Positions 14,031-22,342 of a stretch of DNA of 24,530 bases are shown here, piece by piece. The stretch comes from an uncultured Collinsella sp. (lineage in GTDB: Bacteria > Actinomycetota > Coriobacteriia > Coriobacteriales > Coriobacteriaceae): the NCBI GenBank assembly GCA_900541795.1, contig UQLC01000027.1:1-24530 (forward strand), given 5' to 3'. Position numbers and translations under genes: made by a program. Each line of letters starts with the position of its first letter. Positions within the stretch are counted from its first letter, which is position 1. The notes under the pieces were generated by a model. It was not told where the DNA came from. It saw only the letters and a program-made list of their open reading frames with translations, and did no database searches.

Positions 14031-15479
14031 ATGGCAGAATCTCGTGCGGAGCGTAAGGCTCGTCGTGCTTTGATCGAGGCGGCTGAGGGGTCAGAGGAGA
14101 AAAAATCTTCTAAGAAATCCAAGTCGTCTCAGGACGCGAAGGGTAAGTCGGCCAAGGGCAAGGCTAAGGCCAAGCGTCCCGGCTCTCGTCGGAACGACGA
14201 TAAGGCATCTCAGACTCGCTCCAAGCGCCCGTATAAGAATCCGGTTCCGTCTGCGCGCAAGGCCGTTGATCCCAAGTCTCCTTGTTCCATCATGAAAGCT
14301 TGCGGTGGGTGTACGGCGCTCAATCGTCCTTATAAGAAGCAGTTGGCAGCCAAGCAGGCCGCCATGGAGGAGCTTTTTGCTACCCTTTGCGAGCGCGAGG
14401 GCATTAGCGTCGACCCCATTCGCGGTATGGGCGTCACCCTGGGCGACCCGGGCAAATATCCTGCGCCGCGCGGTTTTCGCCATAAGGCCGCCACTCCCTT
14501 TGCTCCCGGTAAGGAGGGTGCTGTCCGTTGCGGTTTCTTTGAGCGCGGCACGCACAAGATCGTTGCCGTACCCGAGTGTCCTGTCGAGGCACCGGGTGCC
14601 CGTCAGATTCTCAACGGCATCGCACGCGAAGCTGAGCGGCTGCATATTCCCGCCTTTAATGAGGACAAGCATCTTGGTTTGCTTCGCTATGCCGTCGTCC
14701 GCTGCGGCTGGCGTACCGACCAGGTCATGGTCACGCTCGTGACCGCTCAGCGCGACTTGCCGCATGCGCAGGAGTTCTTTGAGGCTGTCGCCGCACTCAA
14801 TCCGCACATCGTCACCGTCGCCCAAAACATCAACGGACGTCCCGGCAACACCATCCTCGGCGAGGAAACCCGCATTGTATATGGCGCCGAGTGCATGCGC
14901 GACCAGCTGCTCGGCTGCGAGTTCGATATCTCCCCCACCGCGTTCTACCAGACCAACCCGCAGCAGACCGAGCTGCTCTATCAGCTCGCGATTGACGGCA
15001 TGGACCTGCAGCAGGGCGATGTGCTCATGGATGCCTACTGTGGCAGCGGTACCATCGGTCTTTGCGCAGCTAAAGATGCCCAGAACAAGGGCATCGGTAT
15101 TATGCTGCTTGGCGTGGAGCGCAACCACGCCGGCATTGCCGACGCACGTCGTAATGCCGAGCTCAACGGCCTCACCCGCAGCGCTTGGTTTATGGCCGAC
15201 GATGCCACCGACTACATCCTAGATGCCGCCGACAACAACGAGCGGGTCGATGTCCTTTCCATCGATCCGCCGCGCGCCGGCTCTACCCCCGAGTTCCTCG
15301 AAGCTGCCTGCGCGCTTAAGCCGCGCCGCATCACCTATATCAGCTGCAACCCCGTGACTCAAGAGCGCGACCTGCATCAGCTCCTCGACGGAGGCTATCG
15401 CCTGCTCAAGATCACGCCCGTCGACATGTTCCCTCACACCGACCACACCGAAACCGTAGCGGTCCTCGAACGCCGCTAA
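14031..15479 (+). CDS. 23S rRNA (uracil-C5)-methyltransferase, RlmD/RumA family
   Basis: This 482-residue enzyme of the TrmA/RlmC/RlmD family would use SAM to methylate a uracil C5 in RNA. The Fe-S cysteines are visible: Cys85, Cys91, Cys94 (CSIMKACGGC) and Cys183 (PECP). The methyltransferase part has FYQTNPQQTE (305-314), SAM motif DAYCGSGTIGL (334-344), DPPRAG (412-417), catalytic Cys439 in SCNP, and a base in the HTE motif (Glu474). The first ~80 residues are a Lys/Ser/Arg-rich, disordered extension that replaces the usual TRAM domain region and may bind RNA. The 23S site (U1939-like) is inferred from family; tRNA or other sites cannot be excluded. A GGGG site precedes the ATG and a hairpin terminator follows the gene. 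Confidence 0.9.
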   Translation: MAESRAERKARRALIEAAEGSEEKKSSKKSKSSQDAKGKSAKGKAKAKRPGSRRNDDKASQTRSKRPYKNPVPSARKAVDPKSPCSIMKACGGCTALNRPYKKQLAAKQAAMEELFATLCEREGISVDPIRGMGVTLGDPGKYPAPRGFRHKAATPFAPGKEGAVRCGFFERGTHKIVAVPECPVEAPGARQILNGIAREAERLHIPAFNEDKHLGLLRYAVVRCGWRTDQVMVTLVTAQRDLPHAQEFFEAVAALNPHIVTVAQNINGRPGNTILGEETRIVYGAECMRDQLLGCEFDISPTAFYQTNPQQTELLYQLAIDGMDLQQGDVLMDAYCGSGTIGLCAAKDAQNKGIGIMLLGVERNHAGIADARRNAELNGLTRSAWFMADDATDYILDAADNNERVDVLSIDPPRAGSTPEFLEAACALKPRRITYISCNPVTQERDLHQLLDGGYRLLKITPVDMFPHTDHTETVAVLERR

Positions 15480-15507
15480 CCAACCTCAGTAGATTTTTGG
15501 GACAAGA

Positions 15508-15537
15508 AAGGGGGCGACCCGCCTGGGCCGCCCCCTT
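15508..15537. terminator. Hairpin terminator between methyltransferase and PHP genes
   Basis: AAGGGGGCG (15508-15516) pairs perfectly with 15529-15537 over a 12-nt loop. The two genes converge here. T-tracts are short on both sides (TTCGCTTGG plus; CTTTCTTG minus), so efficiency is uncertain. Confidence 0.65.
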
Positions 15538-15557
15538 CGCTTGGTTTATAAACTCCG

Positions 15558-16379
15558 CTACATCCCATTGCGCAGATCGCACACGCCGGCTGCCGCCATC
15601 TCGCGCAGCAGCGTCTCGCGATCGCGCGTCACGATCAGATCCAACGGGAAGTGAATCTCGTCGAGCATCTTGCGAGCGTAATCGAGCTTACCAATTGCCA
15701 TGCCAATGTGCGCATCGGTCGAAACGCCAATGCCCACGCCCAGCTCGGCGCAGCGCTCGGCAATCTTGCGGCATACGGCCCAATGCTCAGTGTCGACACC
15801 GTGTTCAAGACTATGGTTGTTGATCTCGATAATCTTGTGCTTGGCCTTAGCTGCCAACAGCACTTCGTCGATATCGAACGGCACGCCCGAACGCCCCGTG
15901 TGACCCAGCATGAACACCTTGGGGTGCTCCAGGGCATTGATATACATCTCGGTCGTCTGGGCCAGCGTCGCGCCCTCAGCAATCTGCGGATTATGCACGC
16001 TTGCAACCAAATAATCCAAATTACGCGTAACCAAATCGAACAGTGAATGCTGACGGCTGTACGAATCGCCGGCGATATCGAGCGTGACAGGAGTGTCCTC
16101 GCCAAACAGGCTTCCGTCCAGCGAAACGATATCGGCCTCGGCACCACGCAGCACCAGCACGCCGCTCCAAATGCGCGGCCAGATATCCTGGTTGATAAAG
16201 AACTGGTAACTGCGCAGGTCATTGGGGCAAGCCGTAACCATAGAGCTCAAATGGTCGGCAGATCCGAGCACCTGCAGACCACGCTCTGCCGCCCAGTACA
16301 CATTCTCCTCAATGGTCGAATATGCATGCGCAGAGAACATCGTATGGGTATGAATGTCACAAGAAAGCAGGTAGGGCAT
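15558..16379 (-). CDS. PHP-domain metal-dependent hydrolase, YcdX-like
   Basis: The 273-residue protein has all the PHP metal-binding blocks: DIHTHT (8-13), ADH (41-43), Glu81 in GAEADI, SVHN (127-130), LGHTG (158-162), INNHS (186-190) and STDAHIG (220-226). This pattern matches the trinuclear-metal YcdX phosphatase subfamily rather than histidinol phosphatase or polymerase PHP domains. It probably hydrolyses a phosphomonoester in the cytoplasm; the substrate is unknown. AAGGAG precedes the ATG. It lies 165 nt after the aminotransferase on the same strand and may be co-transcribed, but no functional link is obvious. Confidence 0.88.
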   Translation of the reverse strand: MPYLLSCDIHTHTMFSAHAYSTIEENVYWAAERGLQVLGSADHLSSMVTACPNDLRSYQFFINQDIWPRIWSGVLVLRGAEADIVSLDGSLFGEDTPVTLDIAGDSYSRQHSLFDLVTRNLDYLVASVHNPQIAEGATLAQTTEMYINALEHPKVFMLGHTGRSGVPFDIDEVLLAAKAKHKIIEINNHSLEHGVDTEHWAVCRKIAERCAELGVGIGVSTDAHIGMAIGKLDYARKMLDEIHFPLDLIVTRDRETLLREMAAAGVCDLRNGM

Positions 16380-16544
16380 CAGGTCTCCTTATCTGGCACG
16401 GCCGTCGCTTATATTCATTGTACGCATAGCCTTCGATAGTCGTAAAACCACTCCATCCCAAAGACACAACGTCCATGACAACGGGGTCCGGCTTAACACC
16501 AAACCCCGTTTCACGTAAAACATTGTAGGCAGAGCGCTTTACTT

Positions 16545-17729
16545 TTAACGATACTCGTCCGCCAACTGTTTCCAAGCGGGTAGCGAATTGACAATCGTTT
16601 CGTAGCTCACGCAATAGCCCAGTCGGAACCAACCCGGCATACCAAAGCTGTCCGAGGGAACCGCAAGCAACTCATACTTCTTTGCGCGCTCGCAAAACGC
16701 ATTCGCATCGGGCTCCAATGCTTTCACCCATAGGTAGAACGCGCCATCCGGCTCAACATAGGTGTAGCCATACTCCGCTAGTGCGTCGGTAAGCGCGGTG
16801 CGGTTGCGTGCATAGGCCTCAACGTCACTCGGCTCATCGATGCAGTCGATAATTACGCGCTGAAAGAGCGCCGGCGCGCACACGAAGCCCAGCGTACGGG
16901 CGGCACCGGCAACGGCCGGCATCAGACGGGCAGCCTGCGGATTGGTGTTGGGAACCAAGATCCACCCCACGCGCTCACCCGGCAGCGACAGCGACTTGGA
17001 ATACGAGTAGCACACGATGGTGTGCTCGTAGATCGAGGGCACCCAAGGCACCTCGGCACCGTACACGATCTCGCGGTACGGCTCATCCGAGATGAGCATA
17101 ATCGGATTCTCGGGATCGCGCTGAGCGTTGGCCTCGCGCAGAACATTGGCCAGTCGCGTCAGCGTGTCGCGCGTATATACGGCACCGGTCGGGTTGTTGG
17201 GCGAGTCGATAATGACGGCTGCCGTCTTGTCGGTGATCGCCTTGAATACGTTATCCACGCTCAGCTGGAATGTGTCCTCGTTGGCAAGCGCCTCGACACA
17301 CGTGCAGCCGGCCTTCTCAATCCAAACGCGATACTCCGGAAAGTACGGGGCGATAACAATAACCTCGTCGCCCGGATTCGTAACGGCGTTGAGCGCGCAG
17401 GTGAGCGAAGCCGCGGCACCCACCGTCATAAAGACGTCTTTGCCCTCATAGCTCGTGCCAAAGCGGCGGTTGAGCGATTCGGCCACAGCGGCACGACATT
17501 GCGGCAGGCCCGGTGCGGGCGTGTAGCCGTGCAGCTGGTCGCTCGGCAGCTCCAGGGCCTTCTTAATGGACTCCGCCACAGCAGCGGGTGCCGGAACGCT
17601 CGGATTGCCCAGCGAAAAATCGAATACGTTTTCCGCACCGATCTGCGCCTTGCGCTCAAGGCCATAGCTAAAAATCTCACGGATGATGGAGCTTTCCGCA
17701 CCGCGAGCATACATAGTTTCGTTGATCAT
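16545..17729 (-). CDS. Pyridoxal phosphate-dependent aminotransferase, class I (aspartate aminotransferase-like)
   Basis: This 394-residue fold-type I enzyme has the PLP-binding lysine in YSYSKSLSLPGERVGW (Lys245), the NNPTG motif (178-182), the cofactor aspartate in ISDEPY (Asp215) and tyrosine Tyr218, and a C-terminal substrate-carboxylate arginine in WFRLGY. It would transfer an amino group between an amino acid and a 2-oxo acid in the cytoplasm. Related proteins in Gram-positive bacteria are annotated as aspartate or broad-specificity aminotransferases. The ATG at 17729 is preceded by AAAGGGGAA; the frame runs open to 17828, but that part overlaps a REP-like inverted repeat and lacks a ribosome site. 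It is likely transcribed alone or with the PHP gene. Confidence 0.9.
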   Translation of the reverse strand: MINETMYARGAESSIIREIFSYGLERKAQIGAENVFDFSLGNPSVPAPAAVAESIKKALELPSDQLHGYTPAPGLPQCRAAVAESLNRRFGTSYEGKDVFMTVGAAASLTCALNAVTNPGDEVIVIAPYFPEYRVWIEKAGCTCVEALANEDTFQLSVDNVFKAITDKTAAVIIDSPNNPTGAVYTRDTLTRLANVLREANAQRDPENPIMLISDEPYREIVYGAEVPWVPSIYEHTIVCYSYSKSLSLPGERVGWILVPNTNPQAARLMPAVAGAARTLGFVCAPALFQRVIIDCIDEPSDVEAYARNRTALTDALAEYGYTYVEPDGAFYLWVKALEPDANAFCERAKKYELLAVPSDSFGMPGWFRLGYCVSYETIVNSLPAWKQLADEYR

Positions 17730-17788
17730 CTGTTCCCCTTTCGCATAGGCGCTATTGTACGCTTTAGCCGAGCAAAGTGCCGCAGCAA

Positions 17789-17850
17789 TGTTGATTGGGG
17801 ACAGACTTAAATGCGTGAAAACGCTCATTTAAGTCTGTCCCCAATCAACA
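17789..17850. repeat. REP-like inverted repeat, 25-bp arms
   Basis: Bases 17789-17813 pair perfectly with 17826-17850; the 12-nt centre has a further CGT/ACG pair. The arm contains GGGGACAGACTTAAATG, a word I associate with dispersed extragenic palindromes linked to RAYT-type transposases in many bacteria. That link is from memory and not checked. No T-run follows, so it is not a standard terminator. It lies between ftsH's terminator and the aminotransferase start. Confidence 0.85.
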
Positions 17851-17870
17851 GACGGCCCCATATCGCTCAA

Positions 17871-17907
17871 AAGAAAAAGCCTCCGCAGGTTTCCCCGCGG
17901 AGGCTTT
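17871..17907 (-). terminator. Terminator of hpt-ftsH operon
   Basis: AAAGCCTCCGC (17876-17886) pairs perfectly with 17897-17907 around a 10-nt loop, and the minus strand continues with a U-rich tract (complement of 17871-17878). It lies 12 nt after the ftsH stop codon. Confidence 0.85.
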
Positions 17908-17918
17908 CGCCACAAAGA

Positions 17919-20054
17919 CTATTTGTCGGCGTCGGTGTCGGCATCGACGACGGCATGGTCATCGTCAGCATCATCGGATGCGGCTTCGGCATCCTCCTGC
18001 ATGGCCGCCTGCGCAAAGGCCGCGGCATCAGCCGCCAGCTCCTCCTCGCTCATTCGAGGCACGCGCTTCTTGGTCGGCATGCCGGCCGCCTTGGCATTGC
18101 GCTCCTCCTTGGCCGCCAGGATATCGCCCTCGCGCTCAAGGTAGGCATTCCACTCGTTGTCGAGCAGGGCGTTCACGGCGTCGCCCTCGACGGTCTCGCG
18201 CTCAAGCAGCACCTTCGCCATCAGATCGAGCTGATCGCGACGGGCGTCCAGAATCTCGACCGCACGACGATGGGCCTCACGCATAATGCGCTGGACCTCG
18301 ATATCGATGCGGCGCGCCGTCTCCTCGGAGTAATCCTGGTGATCGGCGTAATCGCGACCAAGGAACACCTGATGTTGCGCCTCGCCAAACACTTGCGTGC
18401 CCAGCTCCTCGCTCATGCCCAGGCGCGTGACCATCTCGCGCGCCATCTTGGTTGCGCGCTCCAGATCGTTGCTCGCGCCCGACGTGATGTCATCGCACAT
18501 GAGCTCCTCGGCAACGCGACCGCCCAAAAACACGGCGAGCTCGTCGAGCATCTCGTTCTTGGTCTTGAGGAAGTGGTCCTCCTGCGGAAGCTGCAGCGTG
18601 TAGCCCAGCGCCTGGCCGCGGCTGACGATCGAGATCTTGTGGACCGGATCGGAGTGCTCCAGGATGTGACCCACCAGGGCGTGACCGCTCTCGTGGTAGG
18701 CAATCGTGGTGCGCTCGGCCTCGGTCATCACGCGACCCTTGCGCTGCGGTCCGGCAATCACGCGCTCCATCGATTCCTCGACCTCGTCCATCGAGATCGC
18801 GGAACGATGGCGGCGGGCAGCCAACAGCGCAGACTCGTTGAGCAGATTTGCCAGATCGGCACCAGTGAAGCCAACGGTCATCTGGGCGAGCTTCTCAAAC
18901 TTAACGTCCTCGTCCATCGGCTTGTTCTCGGCATGCACGCGCAAGATCTGCTCGCGGCCCTTCACATCCGGACGGTCGACCGTAACCTGACGGTCAAAAC
19001 GACCGGGACGCAGCAGCGCCGGATCCAGAATGTCGGGGCGGTTGGTGGCGGCGATCAGGATGACCGACTCGCTTTCCTCAAAGCCGTCCATCTCGACCAG
19101 CAGCTGGTTGAGCGTCTGCTCGCGCTCGTCGTGACCGCCGCCCAAGCCAGCTCCGCGCTGACGTCCCACGGCATCGATCTCATCGATGAAGATGATCGAC
19201 GGGGCCTGGGACTTGGCCTCCTTAAAGAGGTCACGCACACGGCTGGCGCCGACACCTACGAACATCTCGACAAAGTCGGAACCCGAGATGCTAAAGAACG
19301 GCACGCCCGCCTCGCCGGCAACGGCCTTGGCCAGCAGCGTTTTACCGGTGCCCGGAGGGCCAACCAGCAACACGCCACGCGGGATCTTGGCGCCCAGCTT
19401 GCGATAGCGATCCGGATCGCTCAAAAAGTCACGGATCTCCTCGAGCTCCTCGACTGCCTCGTCCACTCCGGCAACGTCTTCAAACTTGACCTTGGGGCGT
19501 GTGGCCTCGTTGGTCTTGGCGTTGGTCTTGCCAAACTGCATGTTCCTGTTGTTGGCGCCCATCATCTGGCGCATAAAGTAGAACATGATGGCGATAAGGG
19601 CGATCGTCGGAAGCACACTCATCGCCAAGTCGCCCCAAAAATCGGGATCGTTGGTGTTGACGATGTACTTGGTATCGGGGTGCTCCGCCATGAGCTCGGC
19701 AAGCGAATCGGAGCCGACATAGGTCGAAGAGAAGCTCTTGAGCTCGCTCGTATCGCCCTTGTCCTTTTTTGTCTTCCAGTAATGACCCGTCACGCTTCCG
19801 TCTTGAACCGTATAGGTCAGATCTTCGACGCAATCCTGCTTGATGGCGCTGACCATCTCGCTCGTCGCGAGCTTAACGGTATTGCTGGAGCTGGCAAAGC
19901 CGGAACCCATATTAAAGAAGGCATAGCCCAGAAGCGCGCAAGCCAAAAGAAAATACAGCCAGCCCGTACGCGTGGGCTTCTTGCCTCCGGGCATCCCCGG
20001 GATCTTAGGCTCCCGGGGAGTCTGGGAATTGTTATCGTTATGGTCGTCGGGCAT
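17919..20054 (-). CDS. ftsH: ATP-dependent zinc metalloprotease FtsH
   Basis: This 711-residue protein is a complete FtsH: N-terminal cytoplasmic tail, membrane segment about 31-48, extracellular domain, second membrane segment about 143-163, AAA+ ATPase and peptidase. Walker A is GPPGTGKT (232-239), Walker B IIFIDE (287-292), and the zinc site HESGH (454-458) with third ligand Asp530 in ASNDLERAT. It degrades membrane and regulatory proteins as a hexamer. The C-terminal ~35 residues are an acidic Asp/Ala-rich tail. The ATG lies 1 nt after the hpt stop codon; GGAGG is about 12 nt upstream within hpt, a slightly long spacing consistent with coupled translation. The tilS-hpt-ftsH order is widely conserved in Gram-positives. 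Confidence 0.98.
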   Translation of the reverse strand: MPDDHNDNNSQTPREPKIPGMPGGKKPTRTGWLYFLLACALLGYAFFNMGSGFASSSNTVKLATSEMVSAIKQDCVEDLTYTVQDGSVTGHYWKTKKDKGDTSELKSFSSTYVGSDSLAELMAEHPDTKYIVNTNDPDFWGDLAMSVLPTIALIAIMFYFMRQMMGANNRNMQFGKTNAKTNEATRPKVKFEDVAGVDEAVEELEEIRDFLSDPDRYRKLGAKIPRGVLLVGPPGTGKTLLAKAVAGEAGVPFFSISGSDFVEMFVGVGASRVRDLFKEAKSQAPSIIFIDEIDAVGRQRGAGLGGGHDEREQTLNQLLVEMDGFEESESVILIAATNRPDILDPALLRPGRFDRQVTVDRPDVKGREQILRVHAENKPMDEDVKFEKLAQMTVGFTGADLANLLNESALLAARRHRSAISMDEVEESMERVIAGPQRKGRVMTEAERTTIAYHESGHALVGHILEHSDPVHKISIVSRGQALGYTLQLPQEDHFLKTKNEMLDELAVFLGGRVAEELMCDDITSGASNDLERATKMAREMVTRLGMSEELGTQVFGEAQHQVFLGRDYADHQDYSEETARRIDIEVQRIMREAHRRAVEILDARRDQLDLMAKVLLERETVEGDAVNALLDNEWNAYLEREGDILAAKEERNAKAAGMPTKKRVPRMSEEELAADAAAFAQAAMQEDAEAASDDADDDHAVVDADTDADK

Positions 20055-20055
20055 C

Positions 20056-20604
20056 TTACGAATAAACCTCCGGTTTCAAAATGCCCAGATACGGAAGGTT
20101 ACGATAGCGCTCGGCATAGTCGAGGCCGTAGCCCACCACAAAGGCATCGGGGCAATGGGTTCCAACATACTTGGGCGTGATGGCCGAGGTGCGGTCCTCA
20201 ACGTCCTTCCACAGGAAGGCAGCGACCTCCAGCGAAGCGGGCTTGCGGCTCTCGAGGTTCTTCATCAGGTACTTGAGGGTCAGGCCCGAGTCCAGAATGT
20301 CCTCGACGATCAGCACGTCGCGACCACGGATGTCGATATCCAGATCCTTAATGATACGCACGATGCCCGAAGACTTCACACCGTCGCCATAGCTCGAAAC
20401 AGCCATGAAATCGATGTTGGTCGGTAGCTCAATCTTGCGCATCAGGTCGCCCATAAAGACAACGGCACCGCGCAGAACCGCGATCAGCACCAGATCCTTA
20501 CCCGCGTAGTCGCGAGTGATCTCCTCGCCCAGGCGAGAAACAATGCCGTCGATATCCTCCTGCGTAAACAGAACCTTCTCGATATCCGGATGTTGAGAAG
20601 CCAT
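20056..20604 (-). CDS. hpt: Hypoxanthine phosphoribosyltransferase
   Basis: The 182-residue enzyme converts hypoxanthine (and guanine) plus PRPP to IMP or GMP in purine salvage. The PRPP-binding motif VLIVEDILDSGLT (97-109) is intact, as are VLRGAVVFMGDL and the C-terminal base-binding region PDAFVVGYGLDY. Length is typical. An AGAAAGGG site precedes the ATG. It is followed almost immediately by ftsH and preceded by a candidate promoter, so hpt-ftsH may be transcribed apart from tilS. Confidence 0.96.
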   Translation of the reverse strand: MASQHPDIEKVLFTQEDIDGIVSRLGEEITRDYAGKDLVLIAVLRGAVVFMGDLMRKIELPTNIDFMAVSSYGDGVKSSGIVRIIKDLDIDIRGRDVLIVEDILDSGLTLKYLMKNLESRKPASLEVAAFLWKDVEDRTSAITPKYVGTHCPDAFVVGYGLDYAERYRNLPYLGILKPEVYS

Positions 20605-20661
20605 GACAACCCTTTCTTGTGCTTAATCGCCCACACACCGCCGTATGGACGCGAACTACAC

Positions 20662-20691
20662 ATTCTAGCAGCGCACGGGGTATATTTTCCA
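20662..20691 (-). promoter_or_regulatory. Candidate promoter of hpt-ftsH
   Basis: On the minus strand TAGAAT (20662-20667) is a good -10 and TGGAAA (20686-20691) a partial -35 with 18-bp spacing. A 7-bp hairpin (20693-20699 with 20707-20713) lies just upstream and might weakly terminate tilS transcripts, but it has no T-run. Confidence 0.45.
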
Positions 20692-20752
20692 GCCCGCGCA
20701 CCATCAGCGCGGGAATACCGTCAACGCCGCACAGAATAGCTGGCGTAGGACG

Positions 20753-22294
20753 CTATTCCGCATCGACCACACGAAGCAGATATGCCACGCGCGTTGCGGC
20801 CGTGCACTTAAAACGCTCGTCCGCGCGAACTCCGGCGACCCACACCACGGCACCTCCCGGCGCCGTCCTCACCATGGGCACGCCGGCGCGCTCGGAAACG
20901 GGAATGCGAGCCTCGCCTAGCAAGTCGGATACTTTCTTGCTTCGGCCACTCATCCCTAACGGGCACATCACGTCTCCCGGTGCGGGACCGTCCACCCACA
21001 GGCGCGCCAATCGCGCCTCGACAGGGATCTTGCCACGCGAGCCCGCCAGGATCCGCTCACTATCGCTGTCGGCAAAACCCAGGGCAGCCGCGTCTACCAA
21101 AGCTGTCACTTCCCCGGCAGCCGCAAGCTCACGGGCGCGACGCACGATATCGCATCCCGGCTCAACGGCCATCGGTTCTGTGACCAGCATACGTCCCCCG
21201 CCCAACGGCAAACGACCGGGTACGGTAACCCAGTCCGCGACCAGGCCCTCGCGAGCCGCCGGCGCCTTAAACGCCAGCATGCCAAACTCAATGCGTGCGT
21301 CAATCCCCGCCGGAAGCGTGACCGAGCCGGCGCCCTCGGCAACGCAGGAAAGGACTCGCTCCACATGTCGCATCTCTGGACGAGCGTCCGGATCGATGCG
21401 CTTAATCGCCAGTCGCACGATGCGCCGCGCGATTACCACCTCGGCCGCAGCAAGGCGTCTGGCATCGAGCACTAGCGCGCCCGCCGCCTCCTTGCGCAGG
21501 CAGCTTCGAAACGCCTGCGCCGACAGCTGGGATAGAAACGCGTCTTCGTCACCCAAGATCTCACAGGCGGCGCCAATCGTCTTGCACACGCTCGCATTAC
21601 GCTGTGCCACCACTGGCATTACCCGATGGCGCACGTAGTTTCGCAGATACGAGATATCCTCATTGCTCTCGTCTTCACGCCACGGCTGACCATGTACCTG
21701 TAGATAGCCCACAAGCTCGCCATGAGTTAGGTCGAGCAAGGGACGCACCACGATATTCCTCCGGCGAGGAATGCTCGATAGACCAGCGGGCCCCGAACCC
21801 TTAATCGCGTTCATCAAAAACGTTTCCGCGCGATCCGAAGACGTGTGCGCGGTGCAGATACGAGCCGCCGTTCGCGGTGCCCCCGTCTGGGCGCAGAGTT
21901 CGCGAACATACCTCCGCGCCGCGGCATAGCGCACCTCGCGGGCCGCGGCCTCAATATTGCCCGACTCCCCATCAAAATAAGCGTGCTCCACACACAGCGG
22001 TAAACCATATTGCGCGCAGAGCTCACGCACAAAGGCCTCGTCGCCATCGGACGCCTTGCCGCGCAGATGATGGTTTACATGCAGCACGTGCAGTCGCTCG
22101 CGCGCGATGGGAGCTACACCACGCCCATCCTGAATATCCAACTTTGATGTGCACGCCATAAGAAGCAGTGCCGTCGAGTCCGCACCACCTGATACCATGA
22201 GCACCACGGGGGCAGCCGTCTGCCGCGTTGCCAGAGCTTTATCATCAGCCCACGATGCAGCATGGTGTCCATAATGCTGAGATACCGTTGGCAT
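20753..22294 (-). CDS. tilS: tRNA(Ile)-lysidine synthetase TilS
   Basis: This 513-residue enzyme ligates lysine to C34 of the AUA-reading tRNA(Ile) with ATP, changing its codon and amino acid identity. The N-terminal PP-loop is SGGADS (35-40), followed by HVNHHLRG, TAHTSSDRAET and an EDESN...YLRNYVR block typical of TilS. The C-terminal tRNA-binding domain is recognised by RSKKVSDLLGEARIP. The usual second histidine of the AHHxxD motif is Thr (AHTSSD). The length is slightly longer than the common ~450 residues. AGGAGG precedes the ATG. Its start is only 48 bp from the divergent MBL-fold gene. Confidence 0.95.
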   Translation of the reverse strand: MPTVSQHYGHHAASWADDKALATRQTAAPVVLMVSGGADSTALLLMACTSKLDIQDGRGVAPIARERLHVLHVNHHLRGKASDGDEAFVRELCAQYGLPLCVEHAYFDGESGNIEAAAREVRYAAARRYVRELCAQTGAPRTAARICTAHTSSDRAETFLMNAIKGSGPAGLSSIPRRRNIVVRPLLDLTHGELVGYLQVHGQPWREDESNEDISYLRNYVRHRVMPVVAQRNASVCKTIGAACEILGDEDAFLSQLSAQAFRSCLRKEAAGALVLDARRLAAAEVVIARRIVRLAIKRIDPDARPEMRHVERVLSCVAEGAGSVTLPAGIDARIEFGMLAFKAPAAREGLVADWVTVPGRLPLGGGRMLVTEPMAVEPGCDIVRRARELAAAGEVTALVDAAALGFADSDSERILAGSRGKIPVEARLARLWVDGPAPGDVMCPLGMSGRSKKVSDLLGEARIPVSERAGVPMVRTAPGGAVVWVAGVRADERFKCTAATRVAYLLRVVDAE

Positions 22295-22342
22295 TTGCTT
22301 CCTCCTCTATTCGTTCGCACCCATTGTATCCTTTGGAATCTT

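Noticed and set aside
14091..15128. Minus-strand open frame of 345 codons opposite the RlmD-like gene
   Set aside because: No ribosome site or family resemblance, and the opposite strand has a full set of catalytic motifs.
16357..16632. Minus-strand frame bridging the aminotransferase end and the PHP gene start
   Set aside because: The 165-nt gap can be read as a plausible-looking peptide (TGFGVKPDPVVMD region), but it overlaps both neighbours, has no start codon with a ribosome site in the gap, and has less biased codon use. A remnant or small gene cannot be excluded; a homologue search would decide.
17811..20180. Plus-strand open frame of about 790 codons opposite ftsH
   Set aside because: Antisense shadow of ftsH, with the His/Arg/Leu-rich composition typical of such frames; it begins inside the REP-like repeat.
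20693..20713. Hairpin after tilS as its terminator
   Set aside because: The 7-bp stem is followed on the minus strand by CTGGAAAATATA rather than a T-run, and it overlaps the probable hpt promoter.
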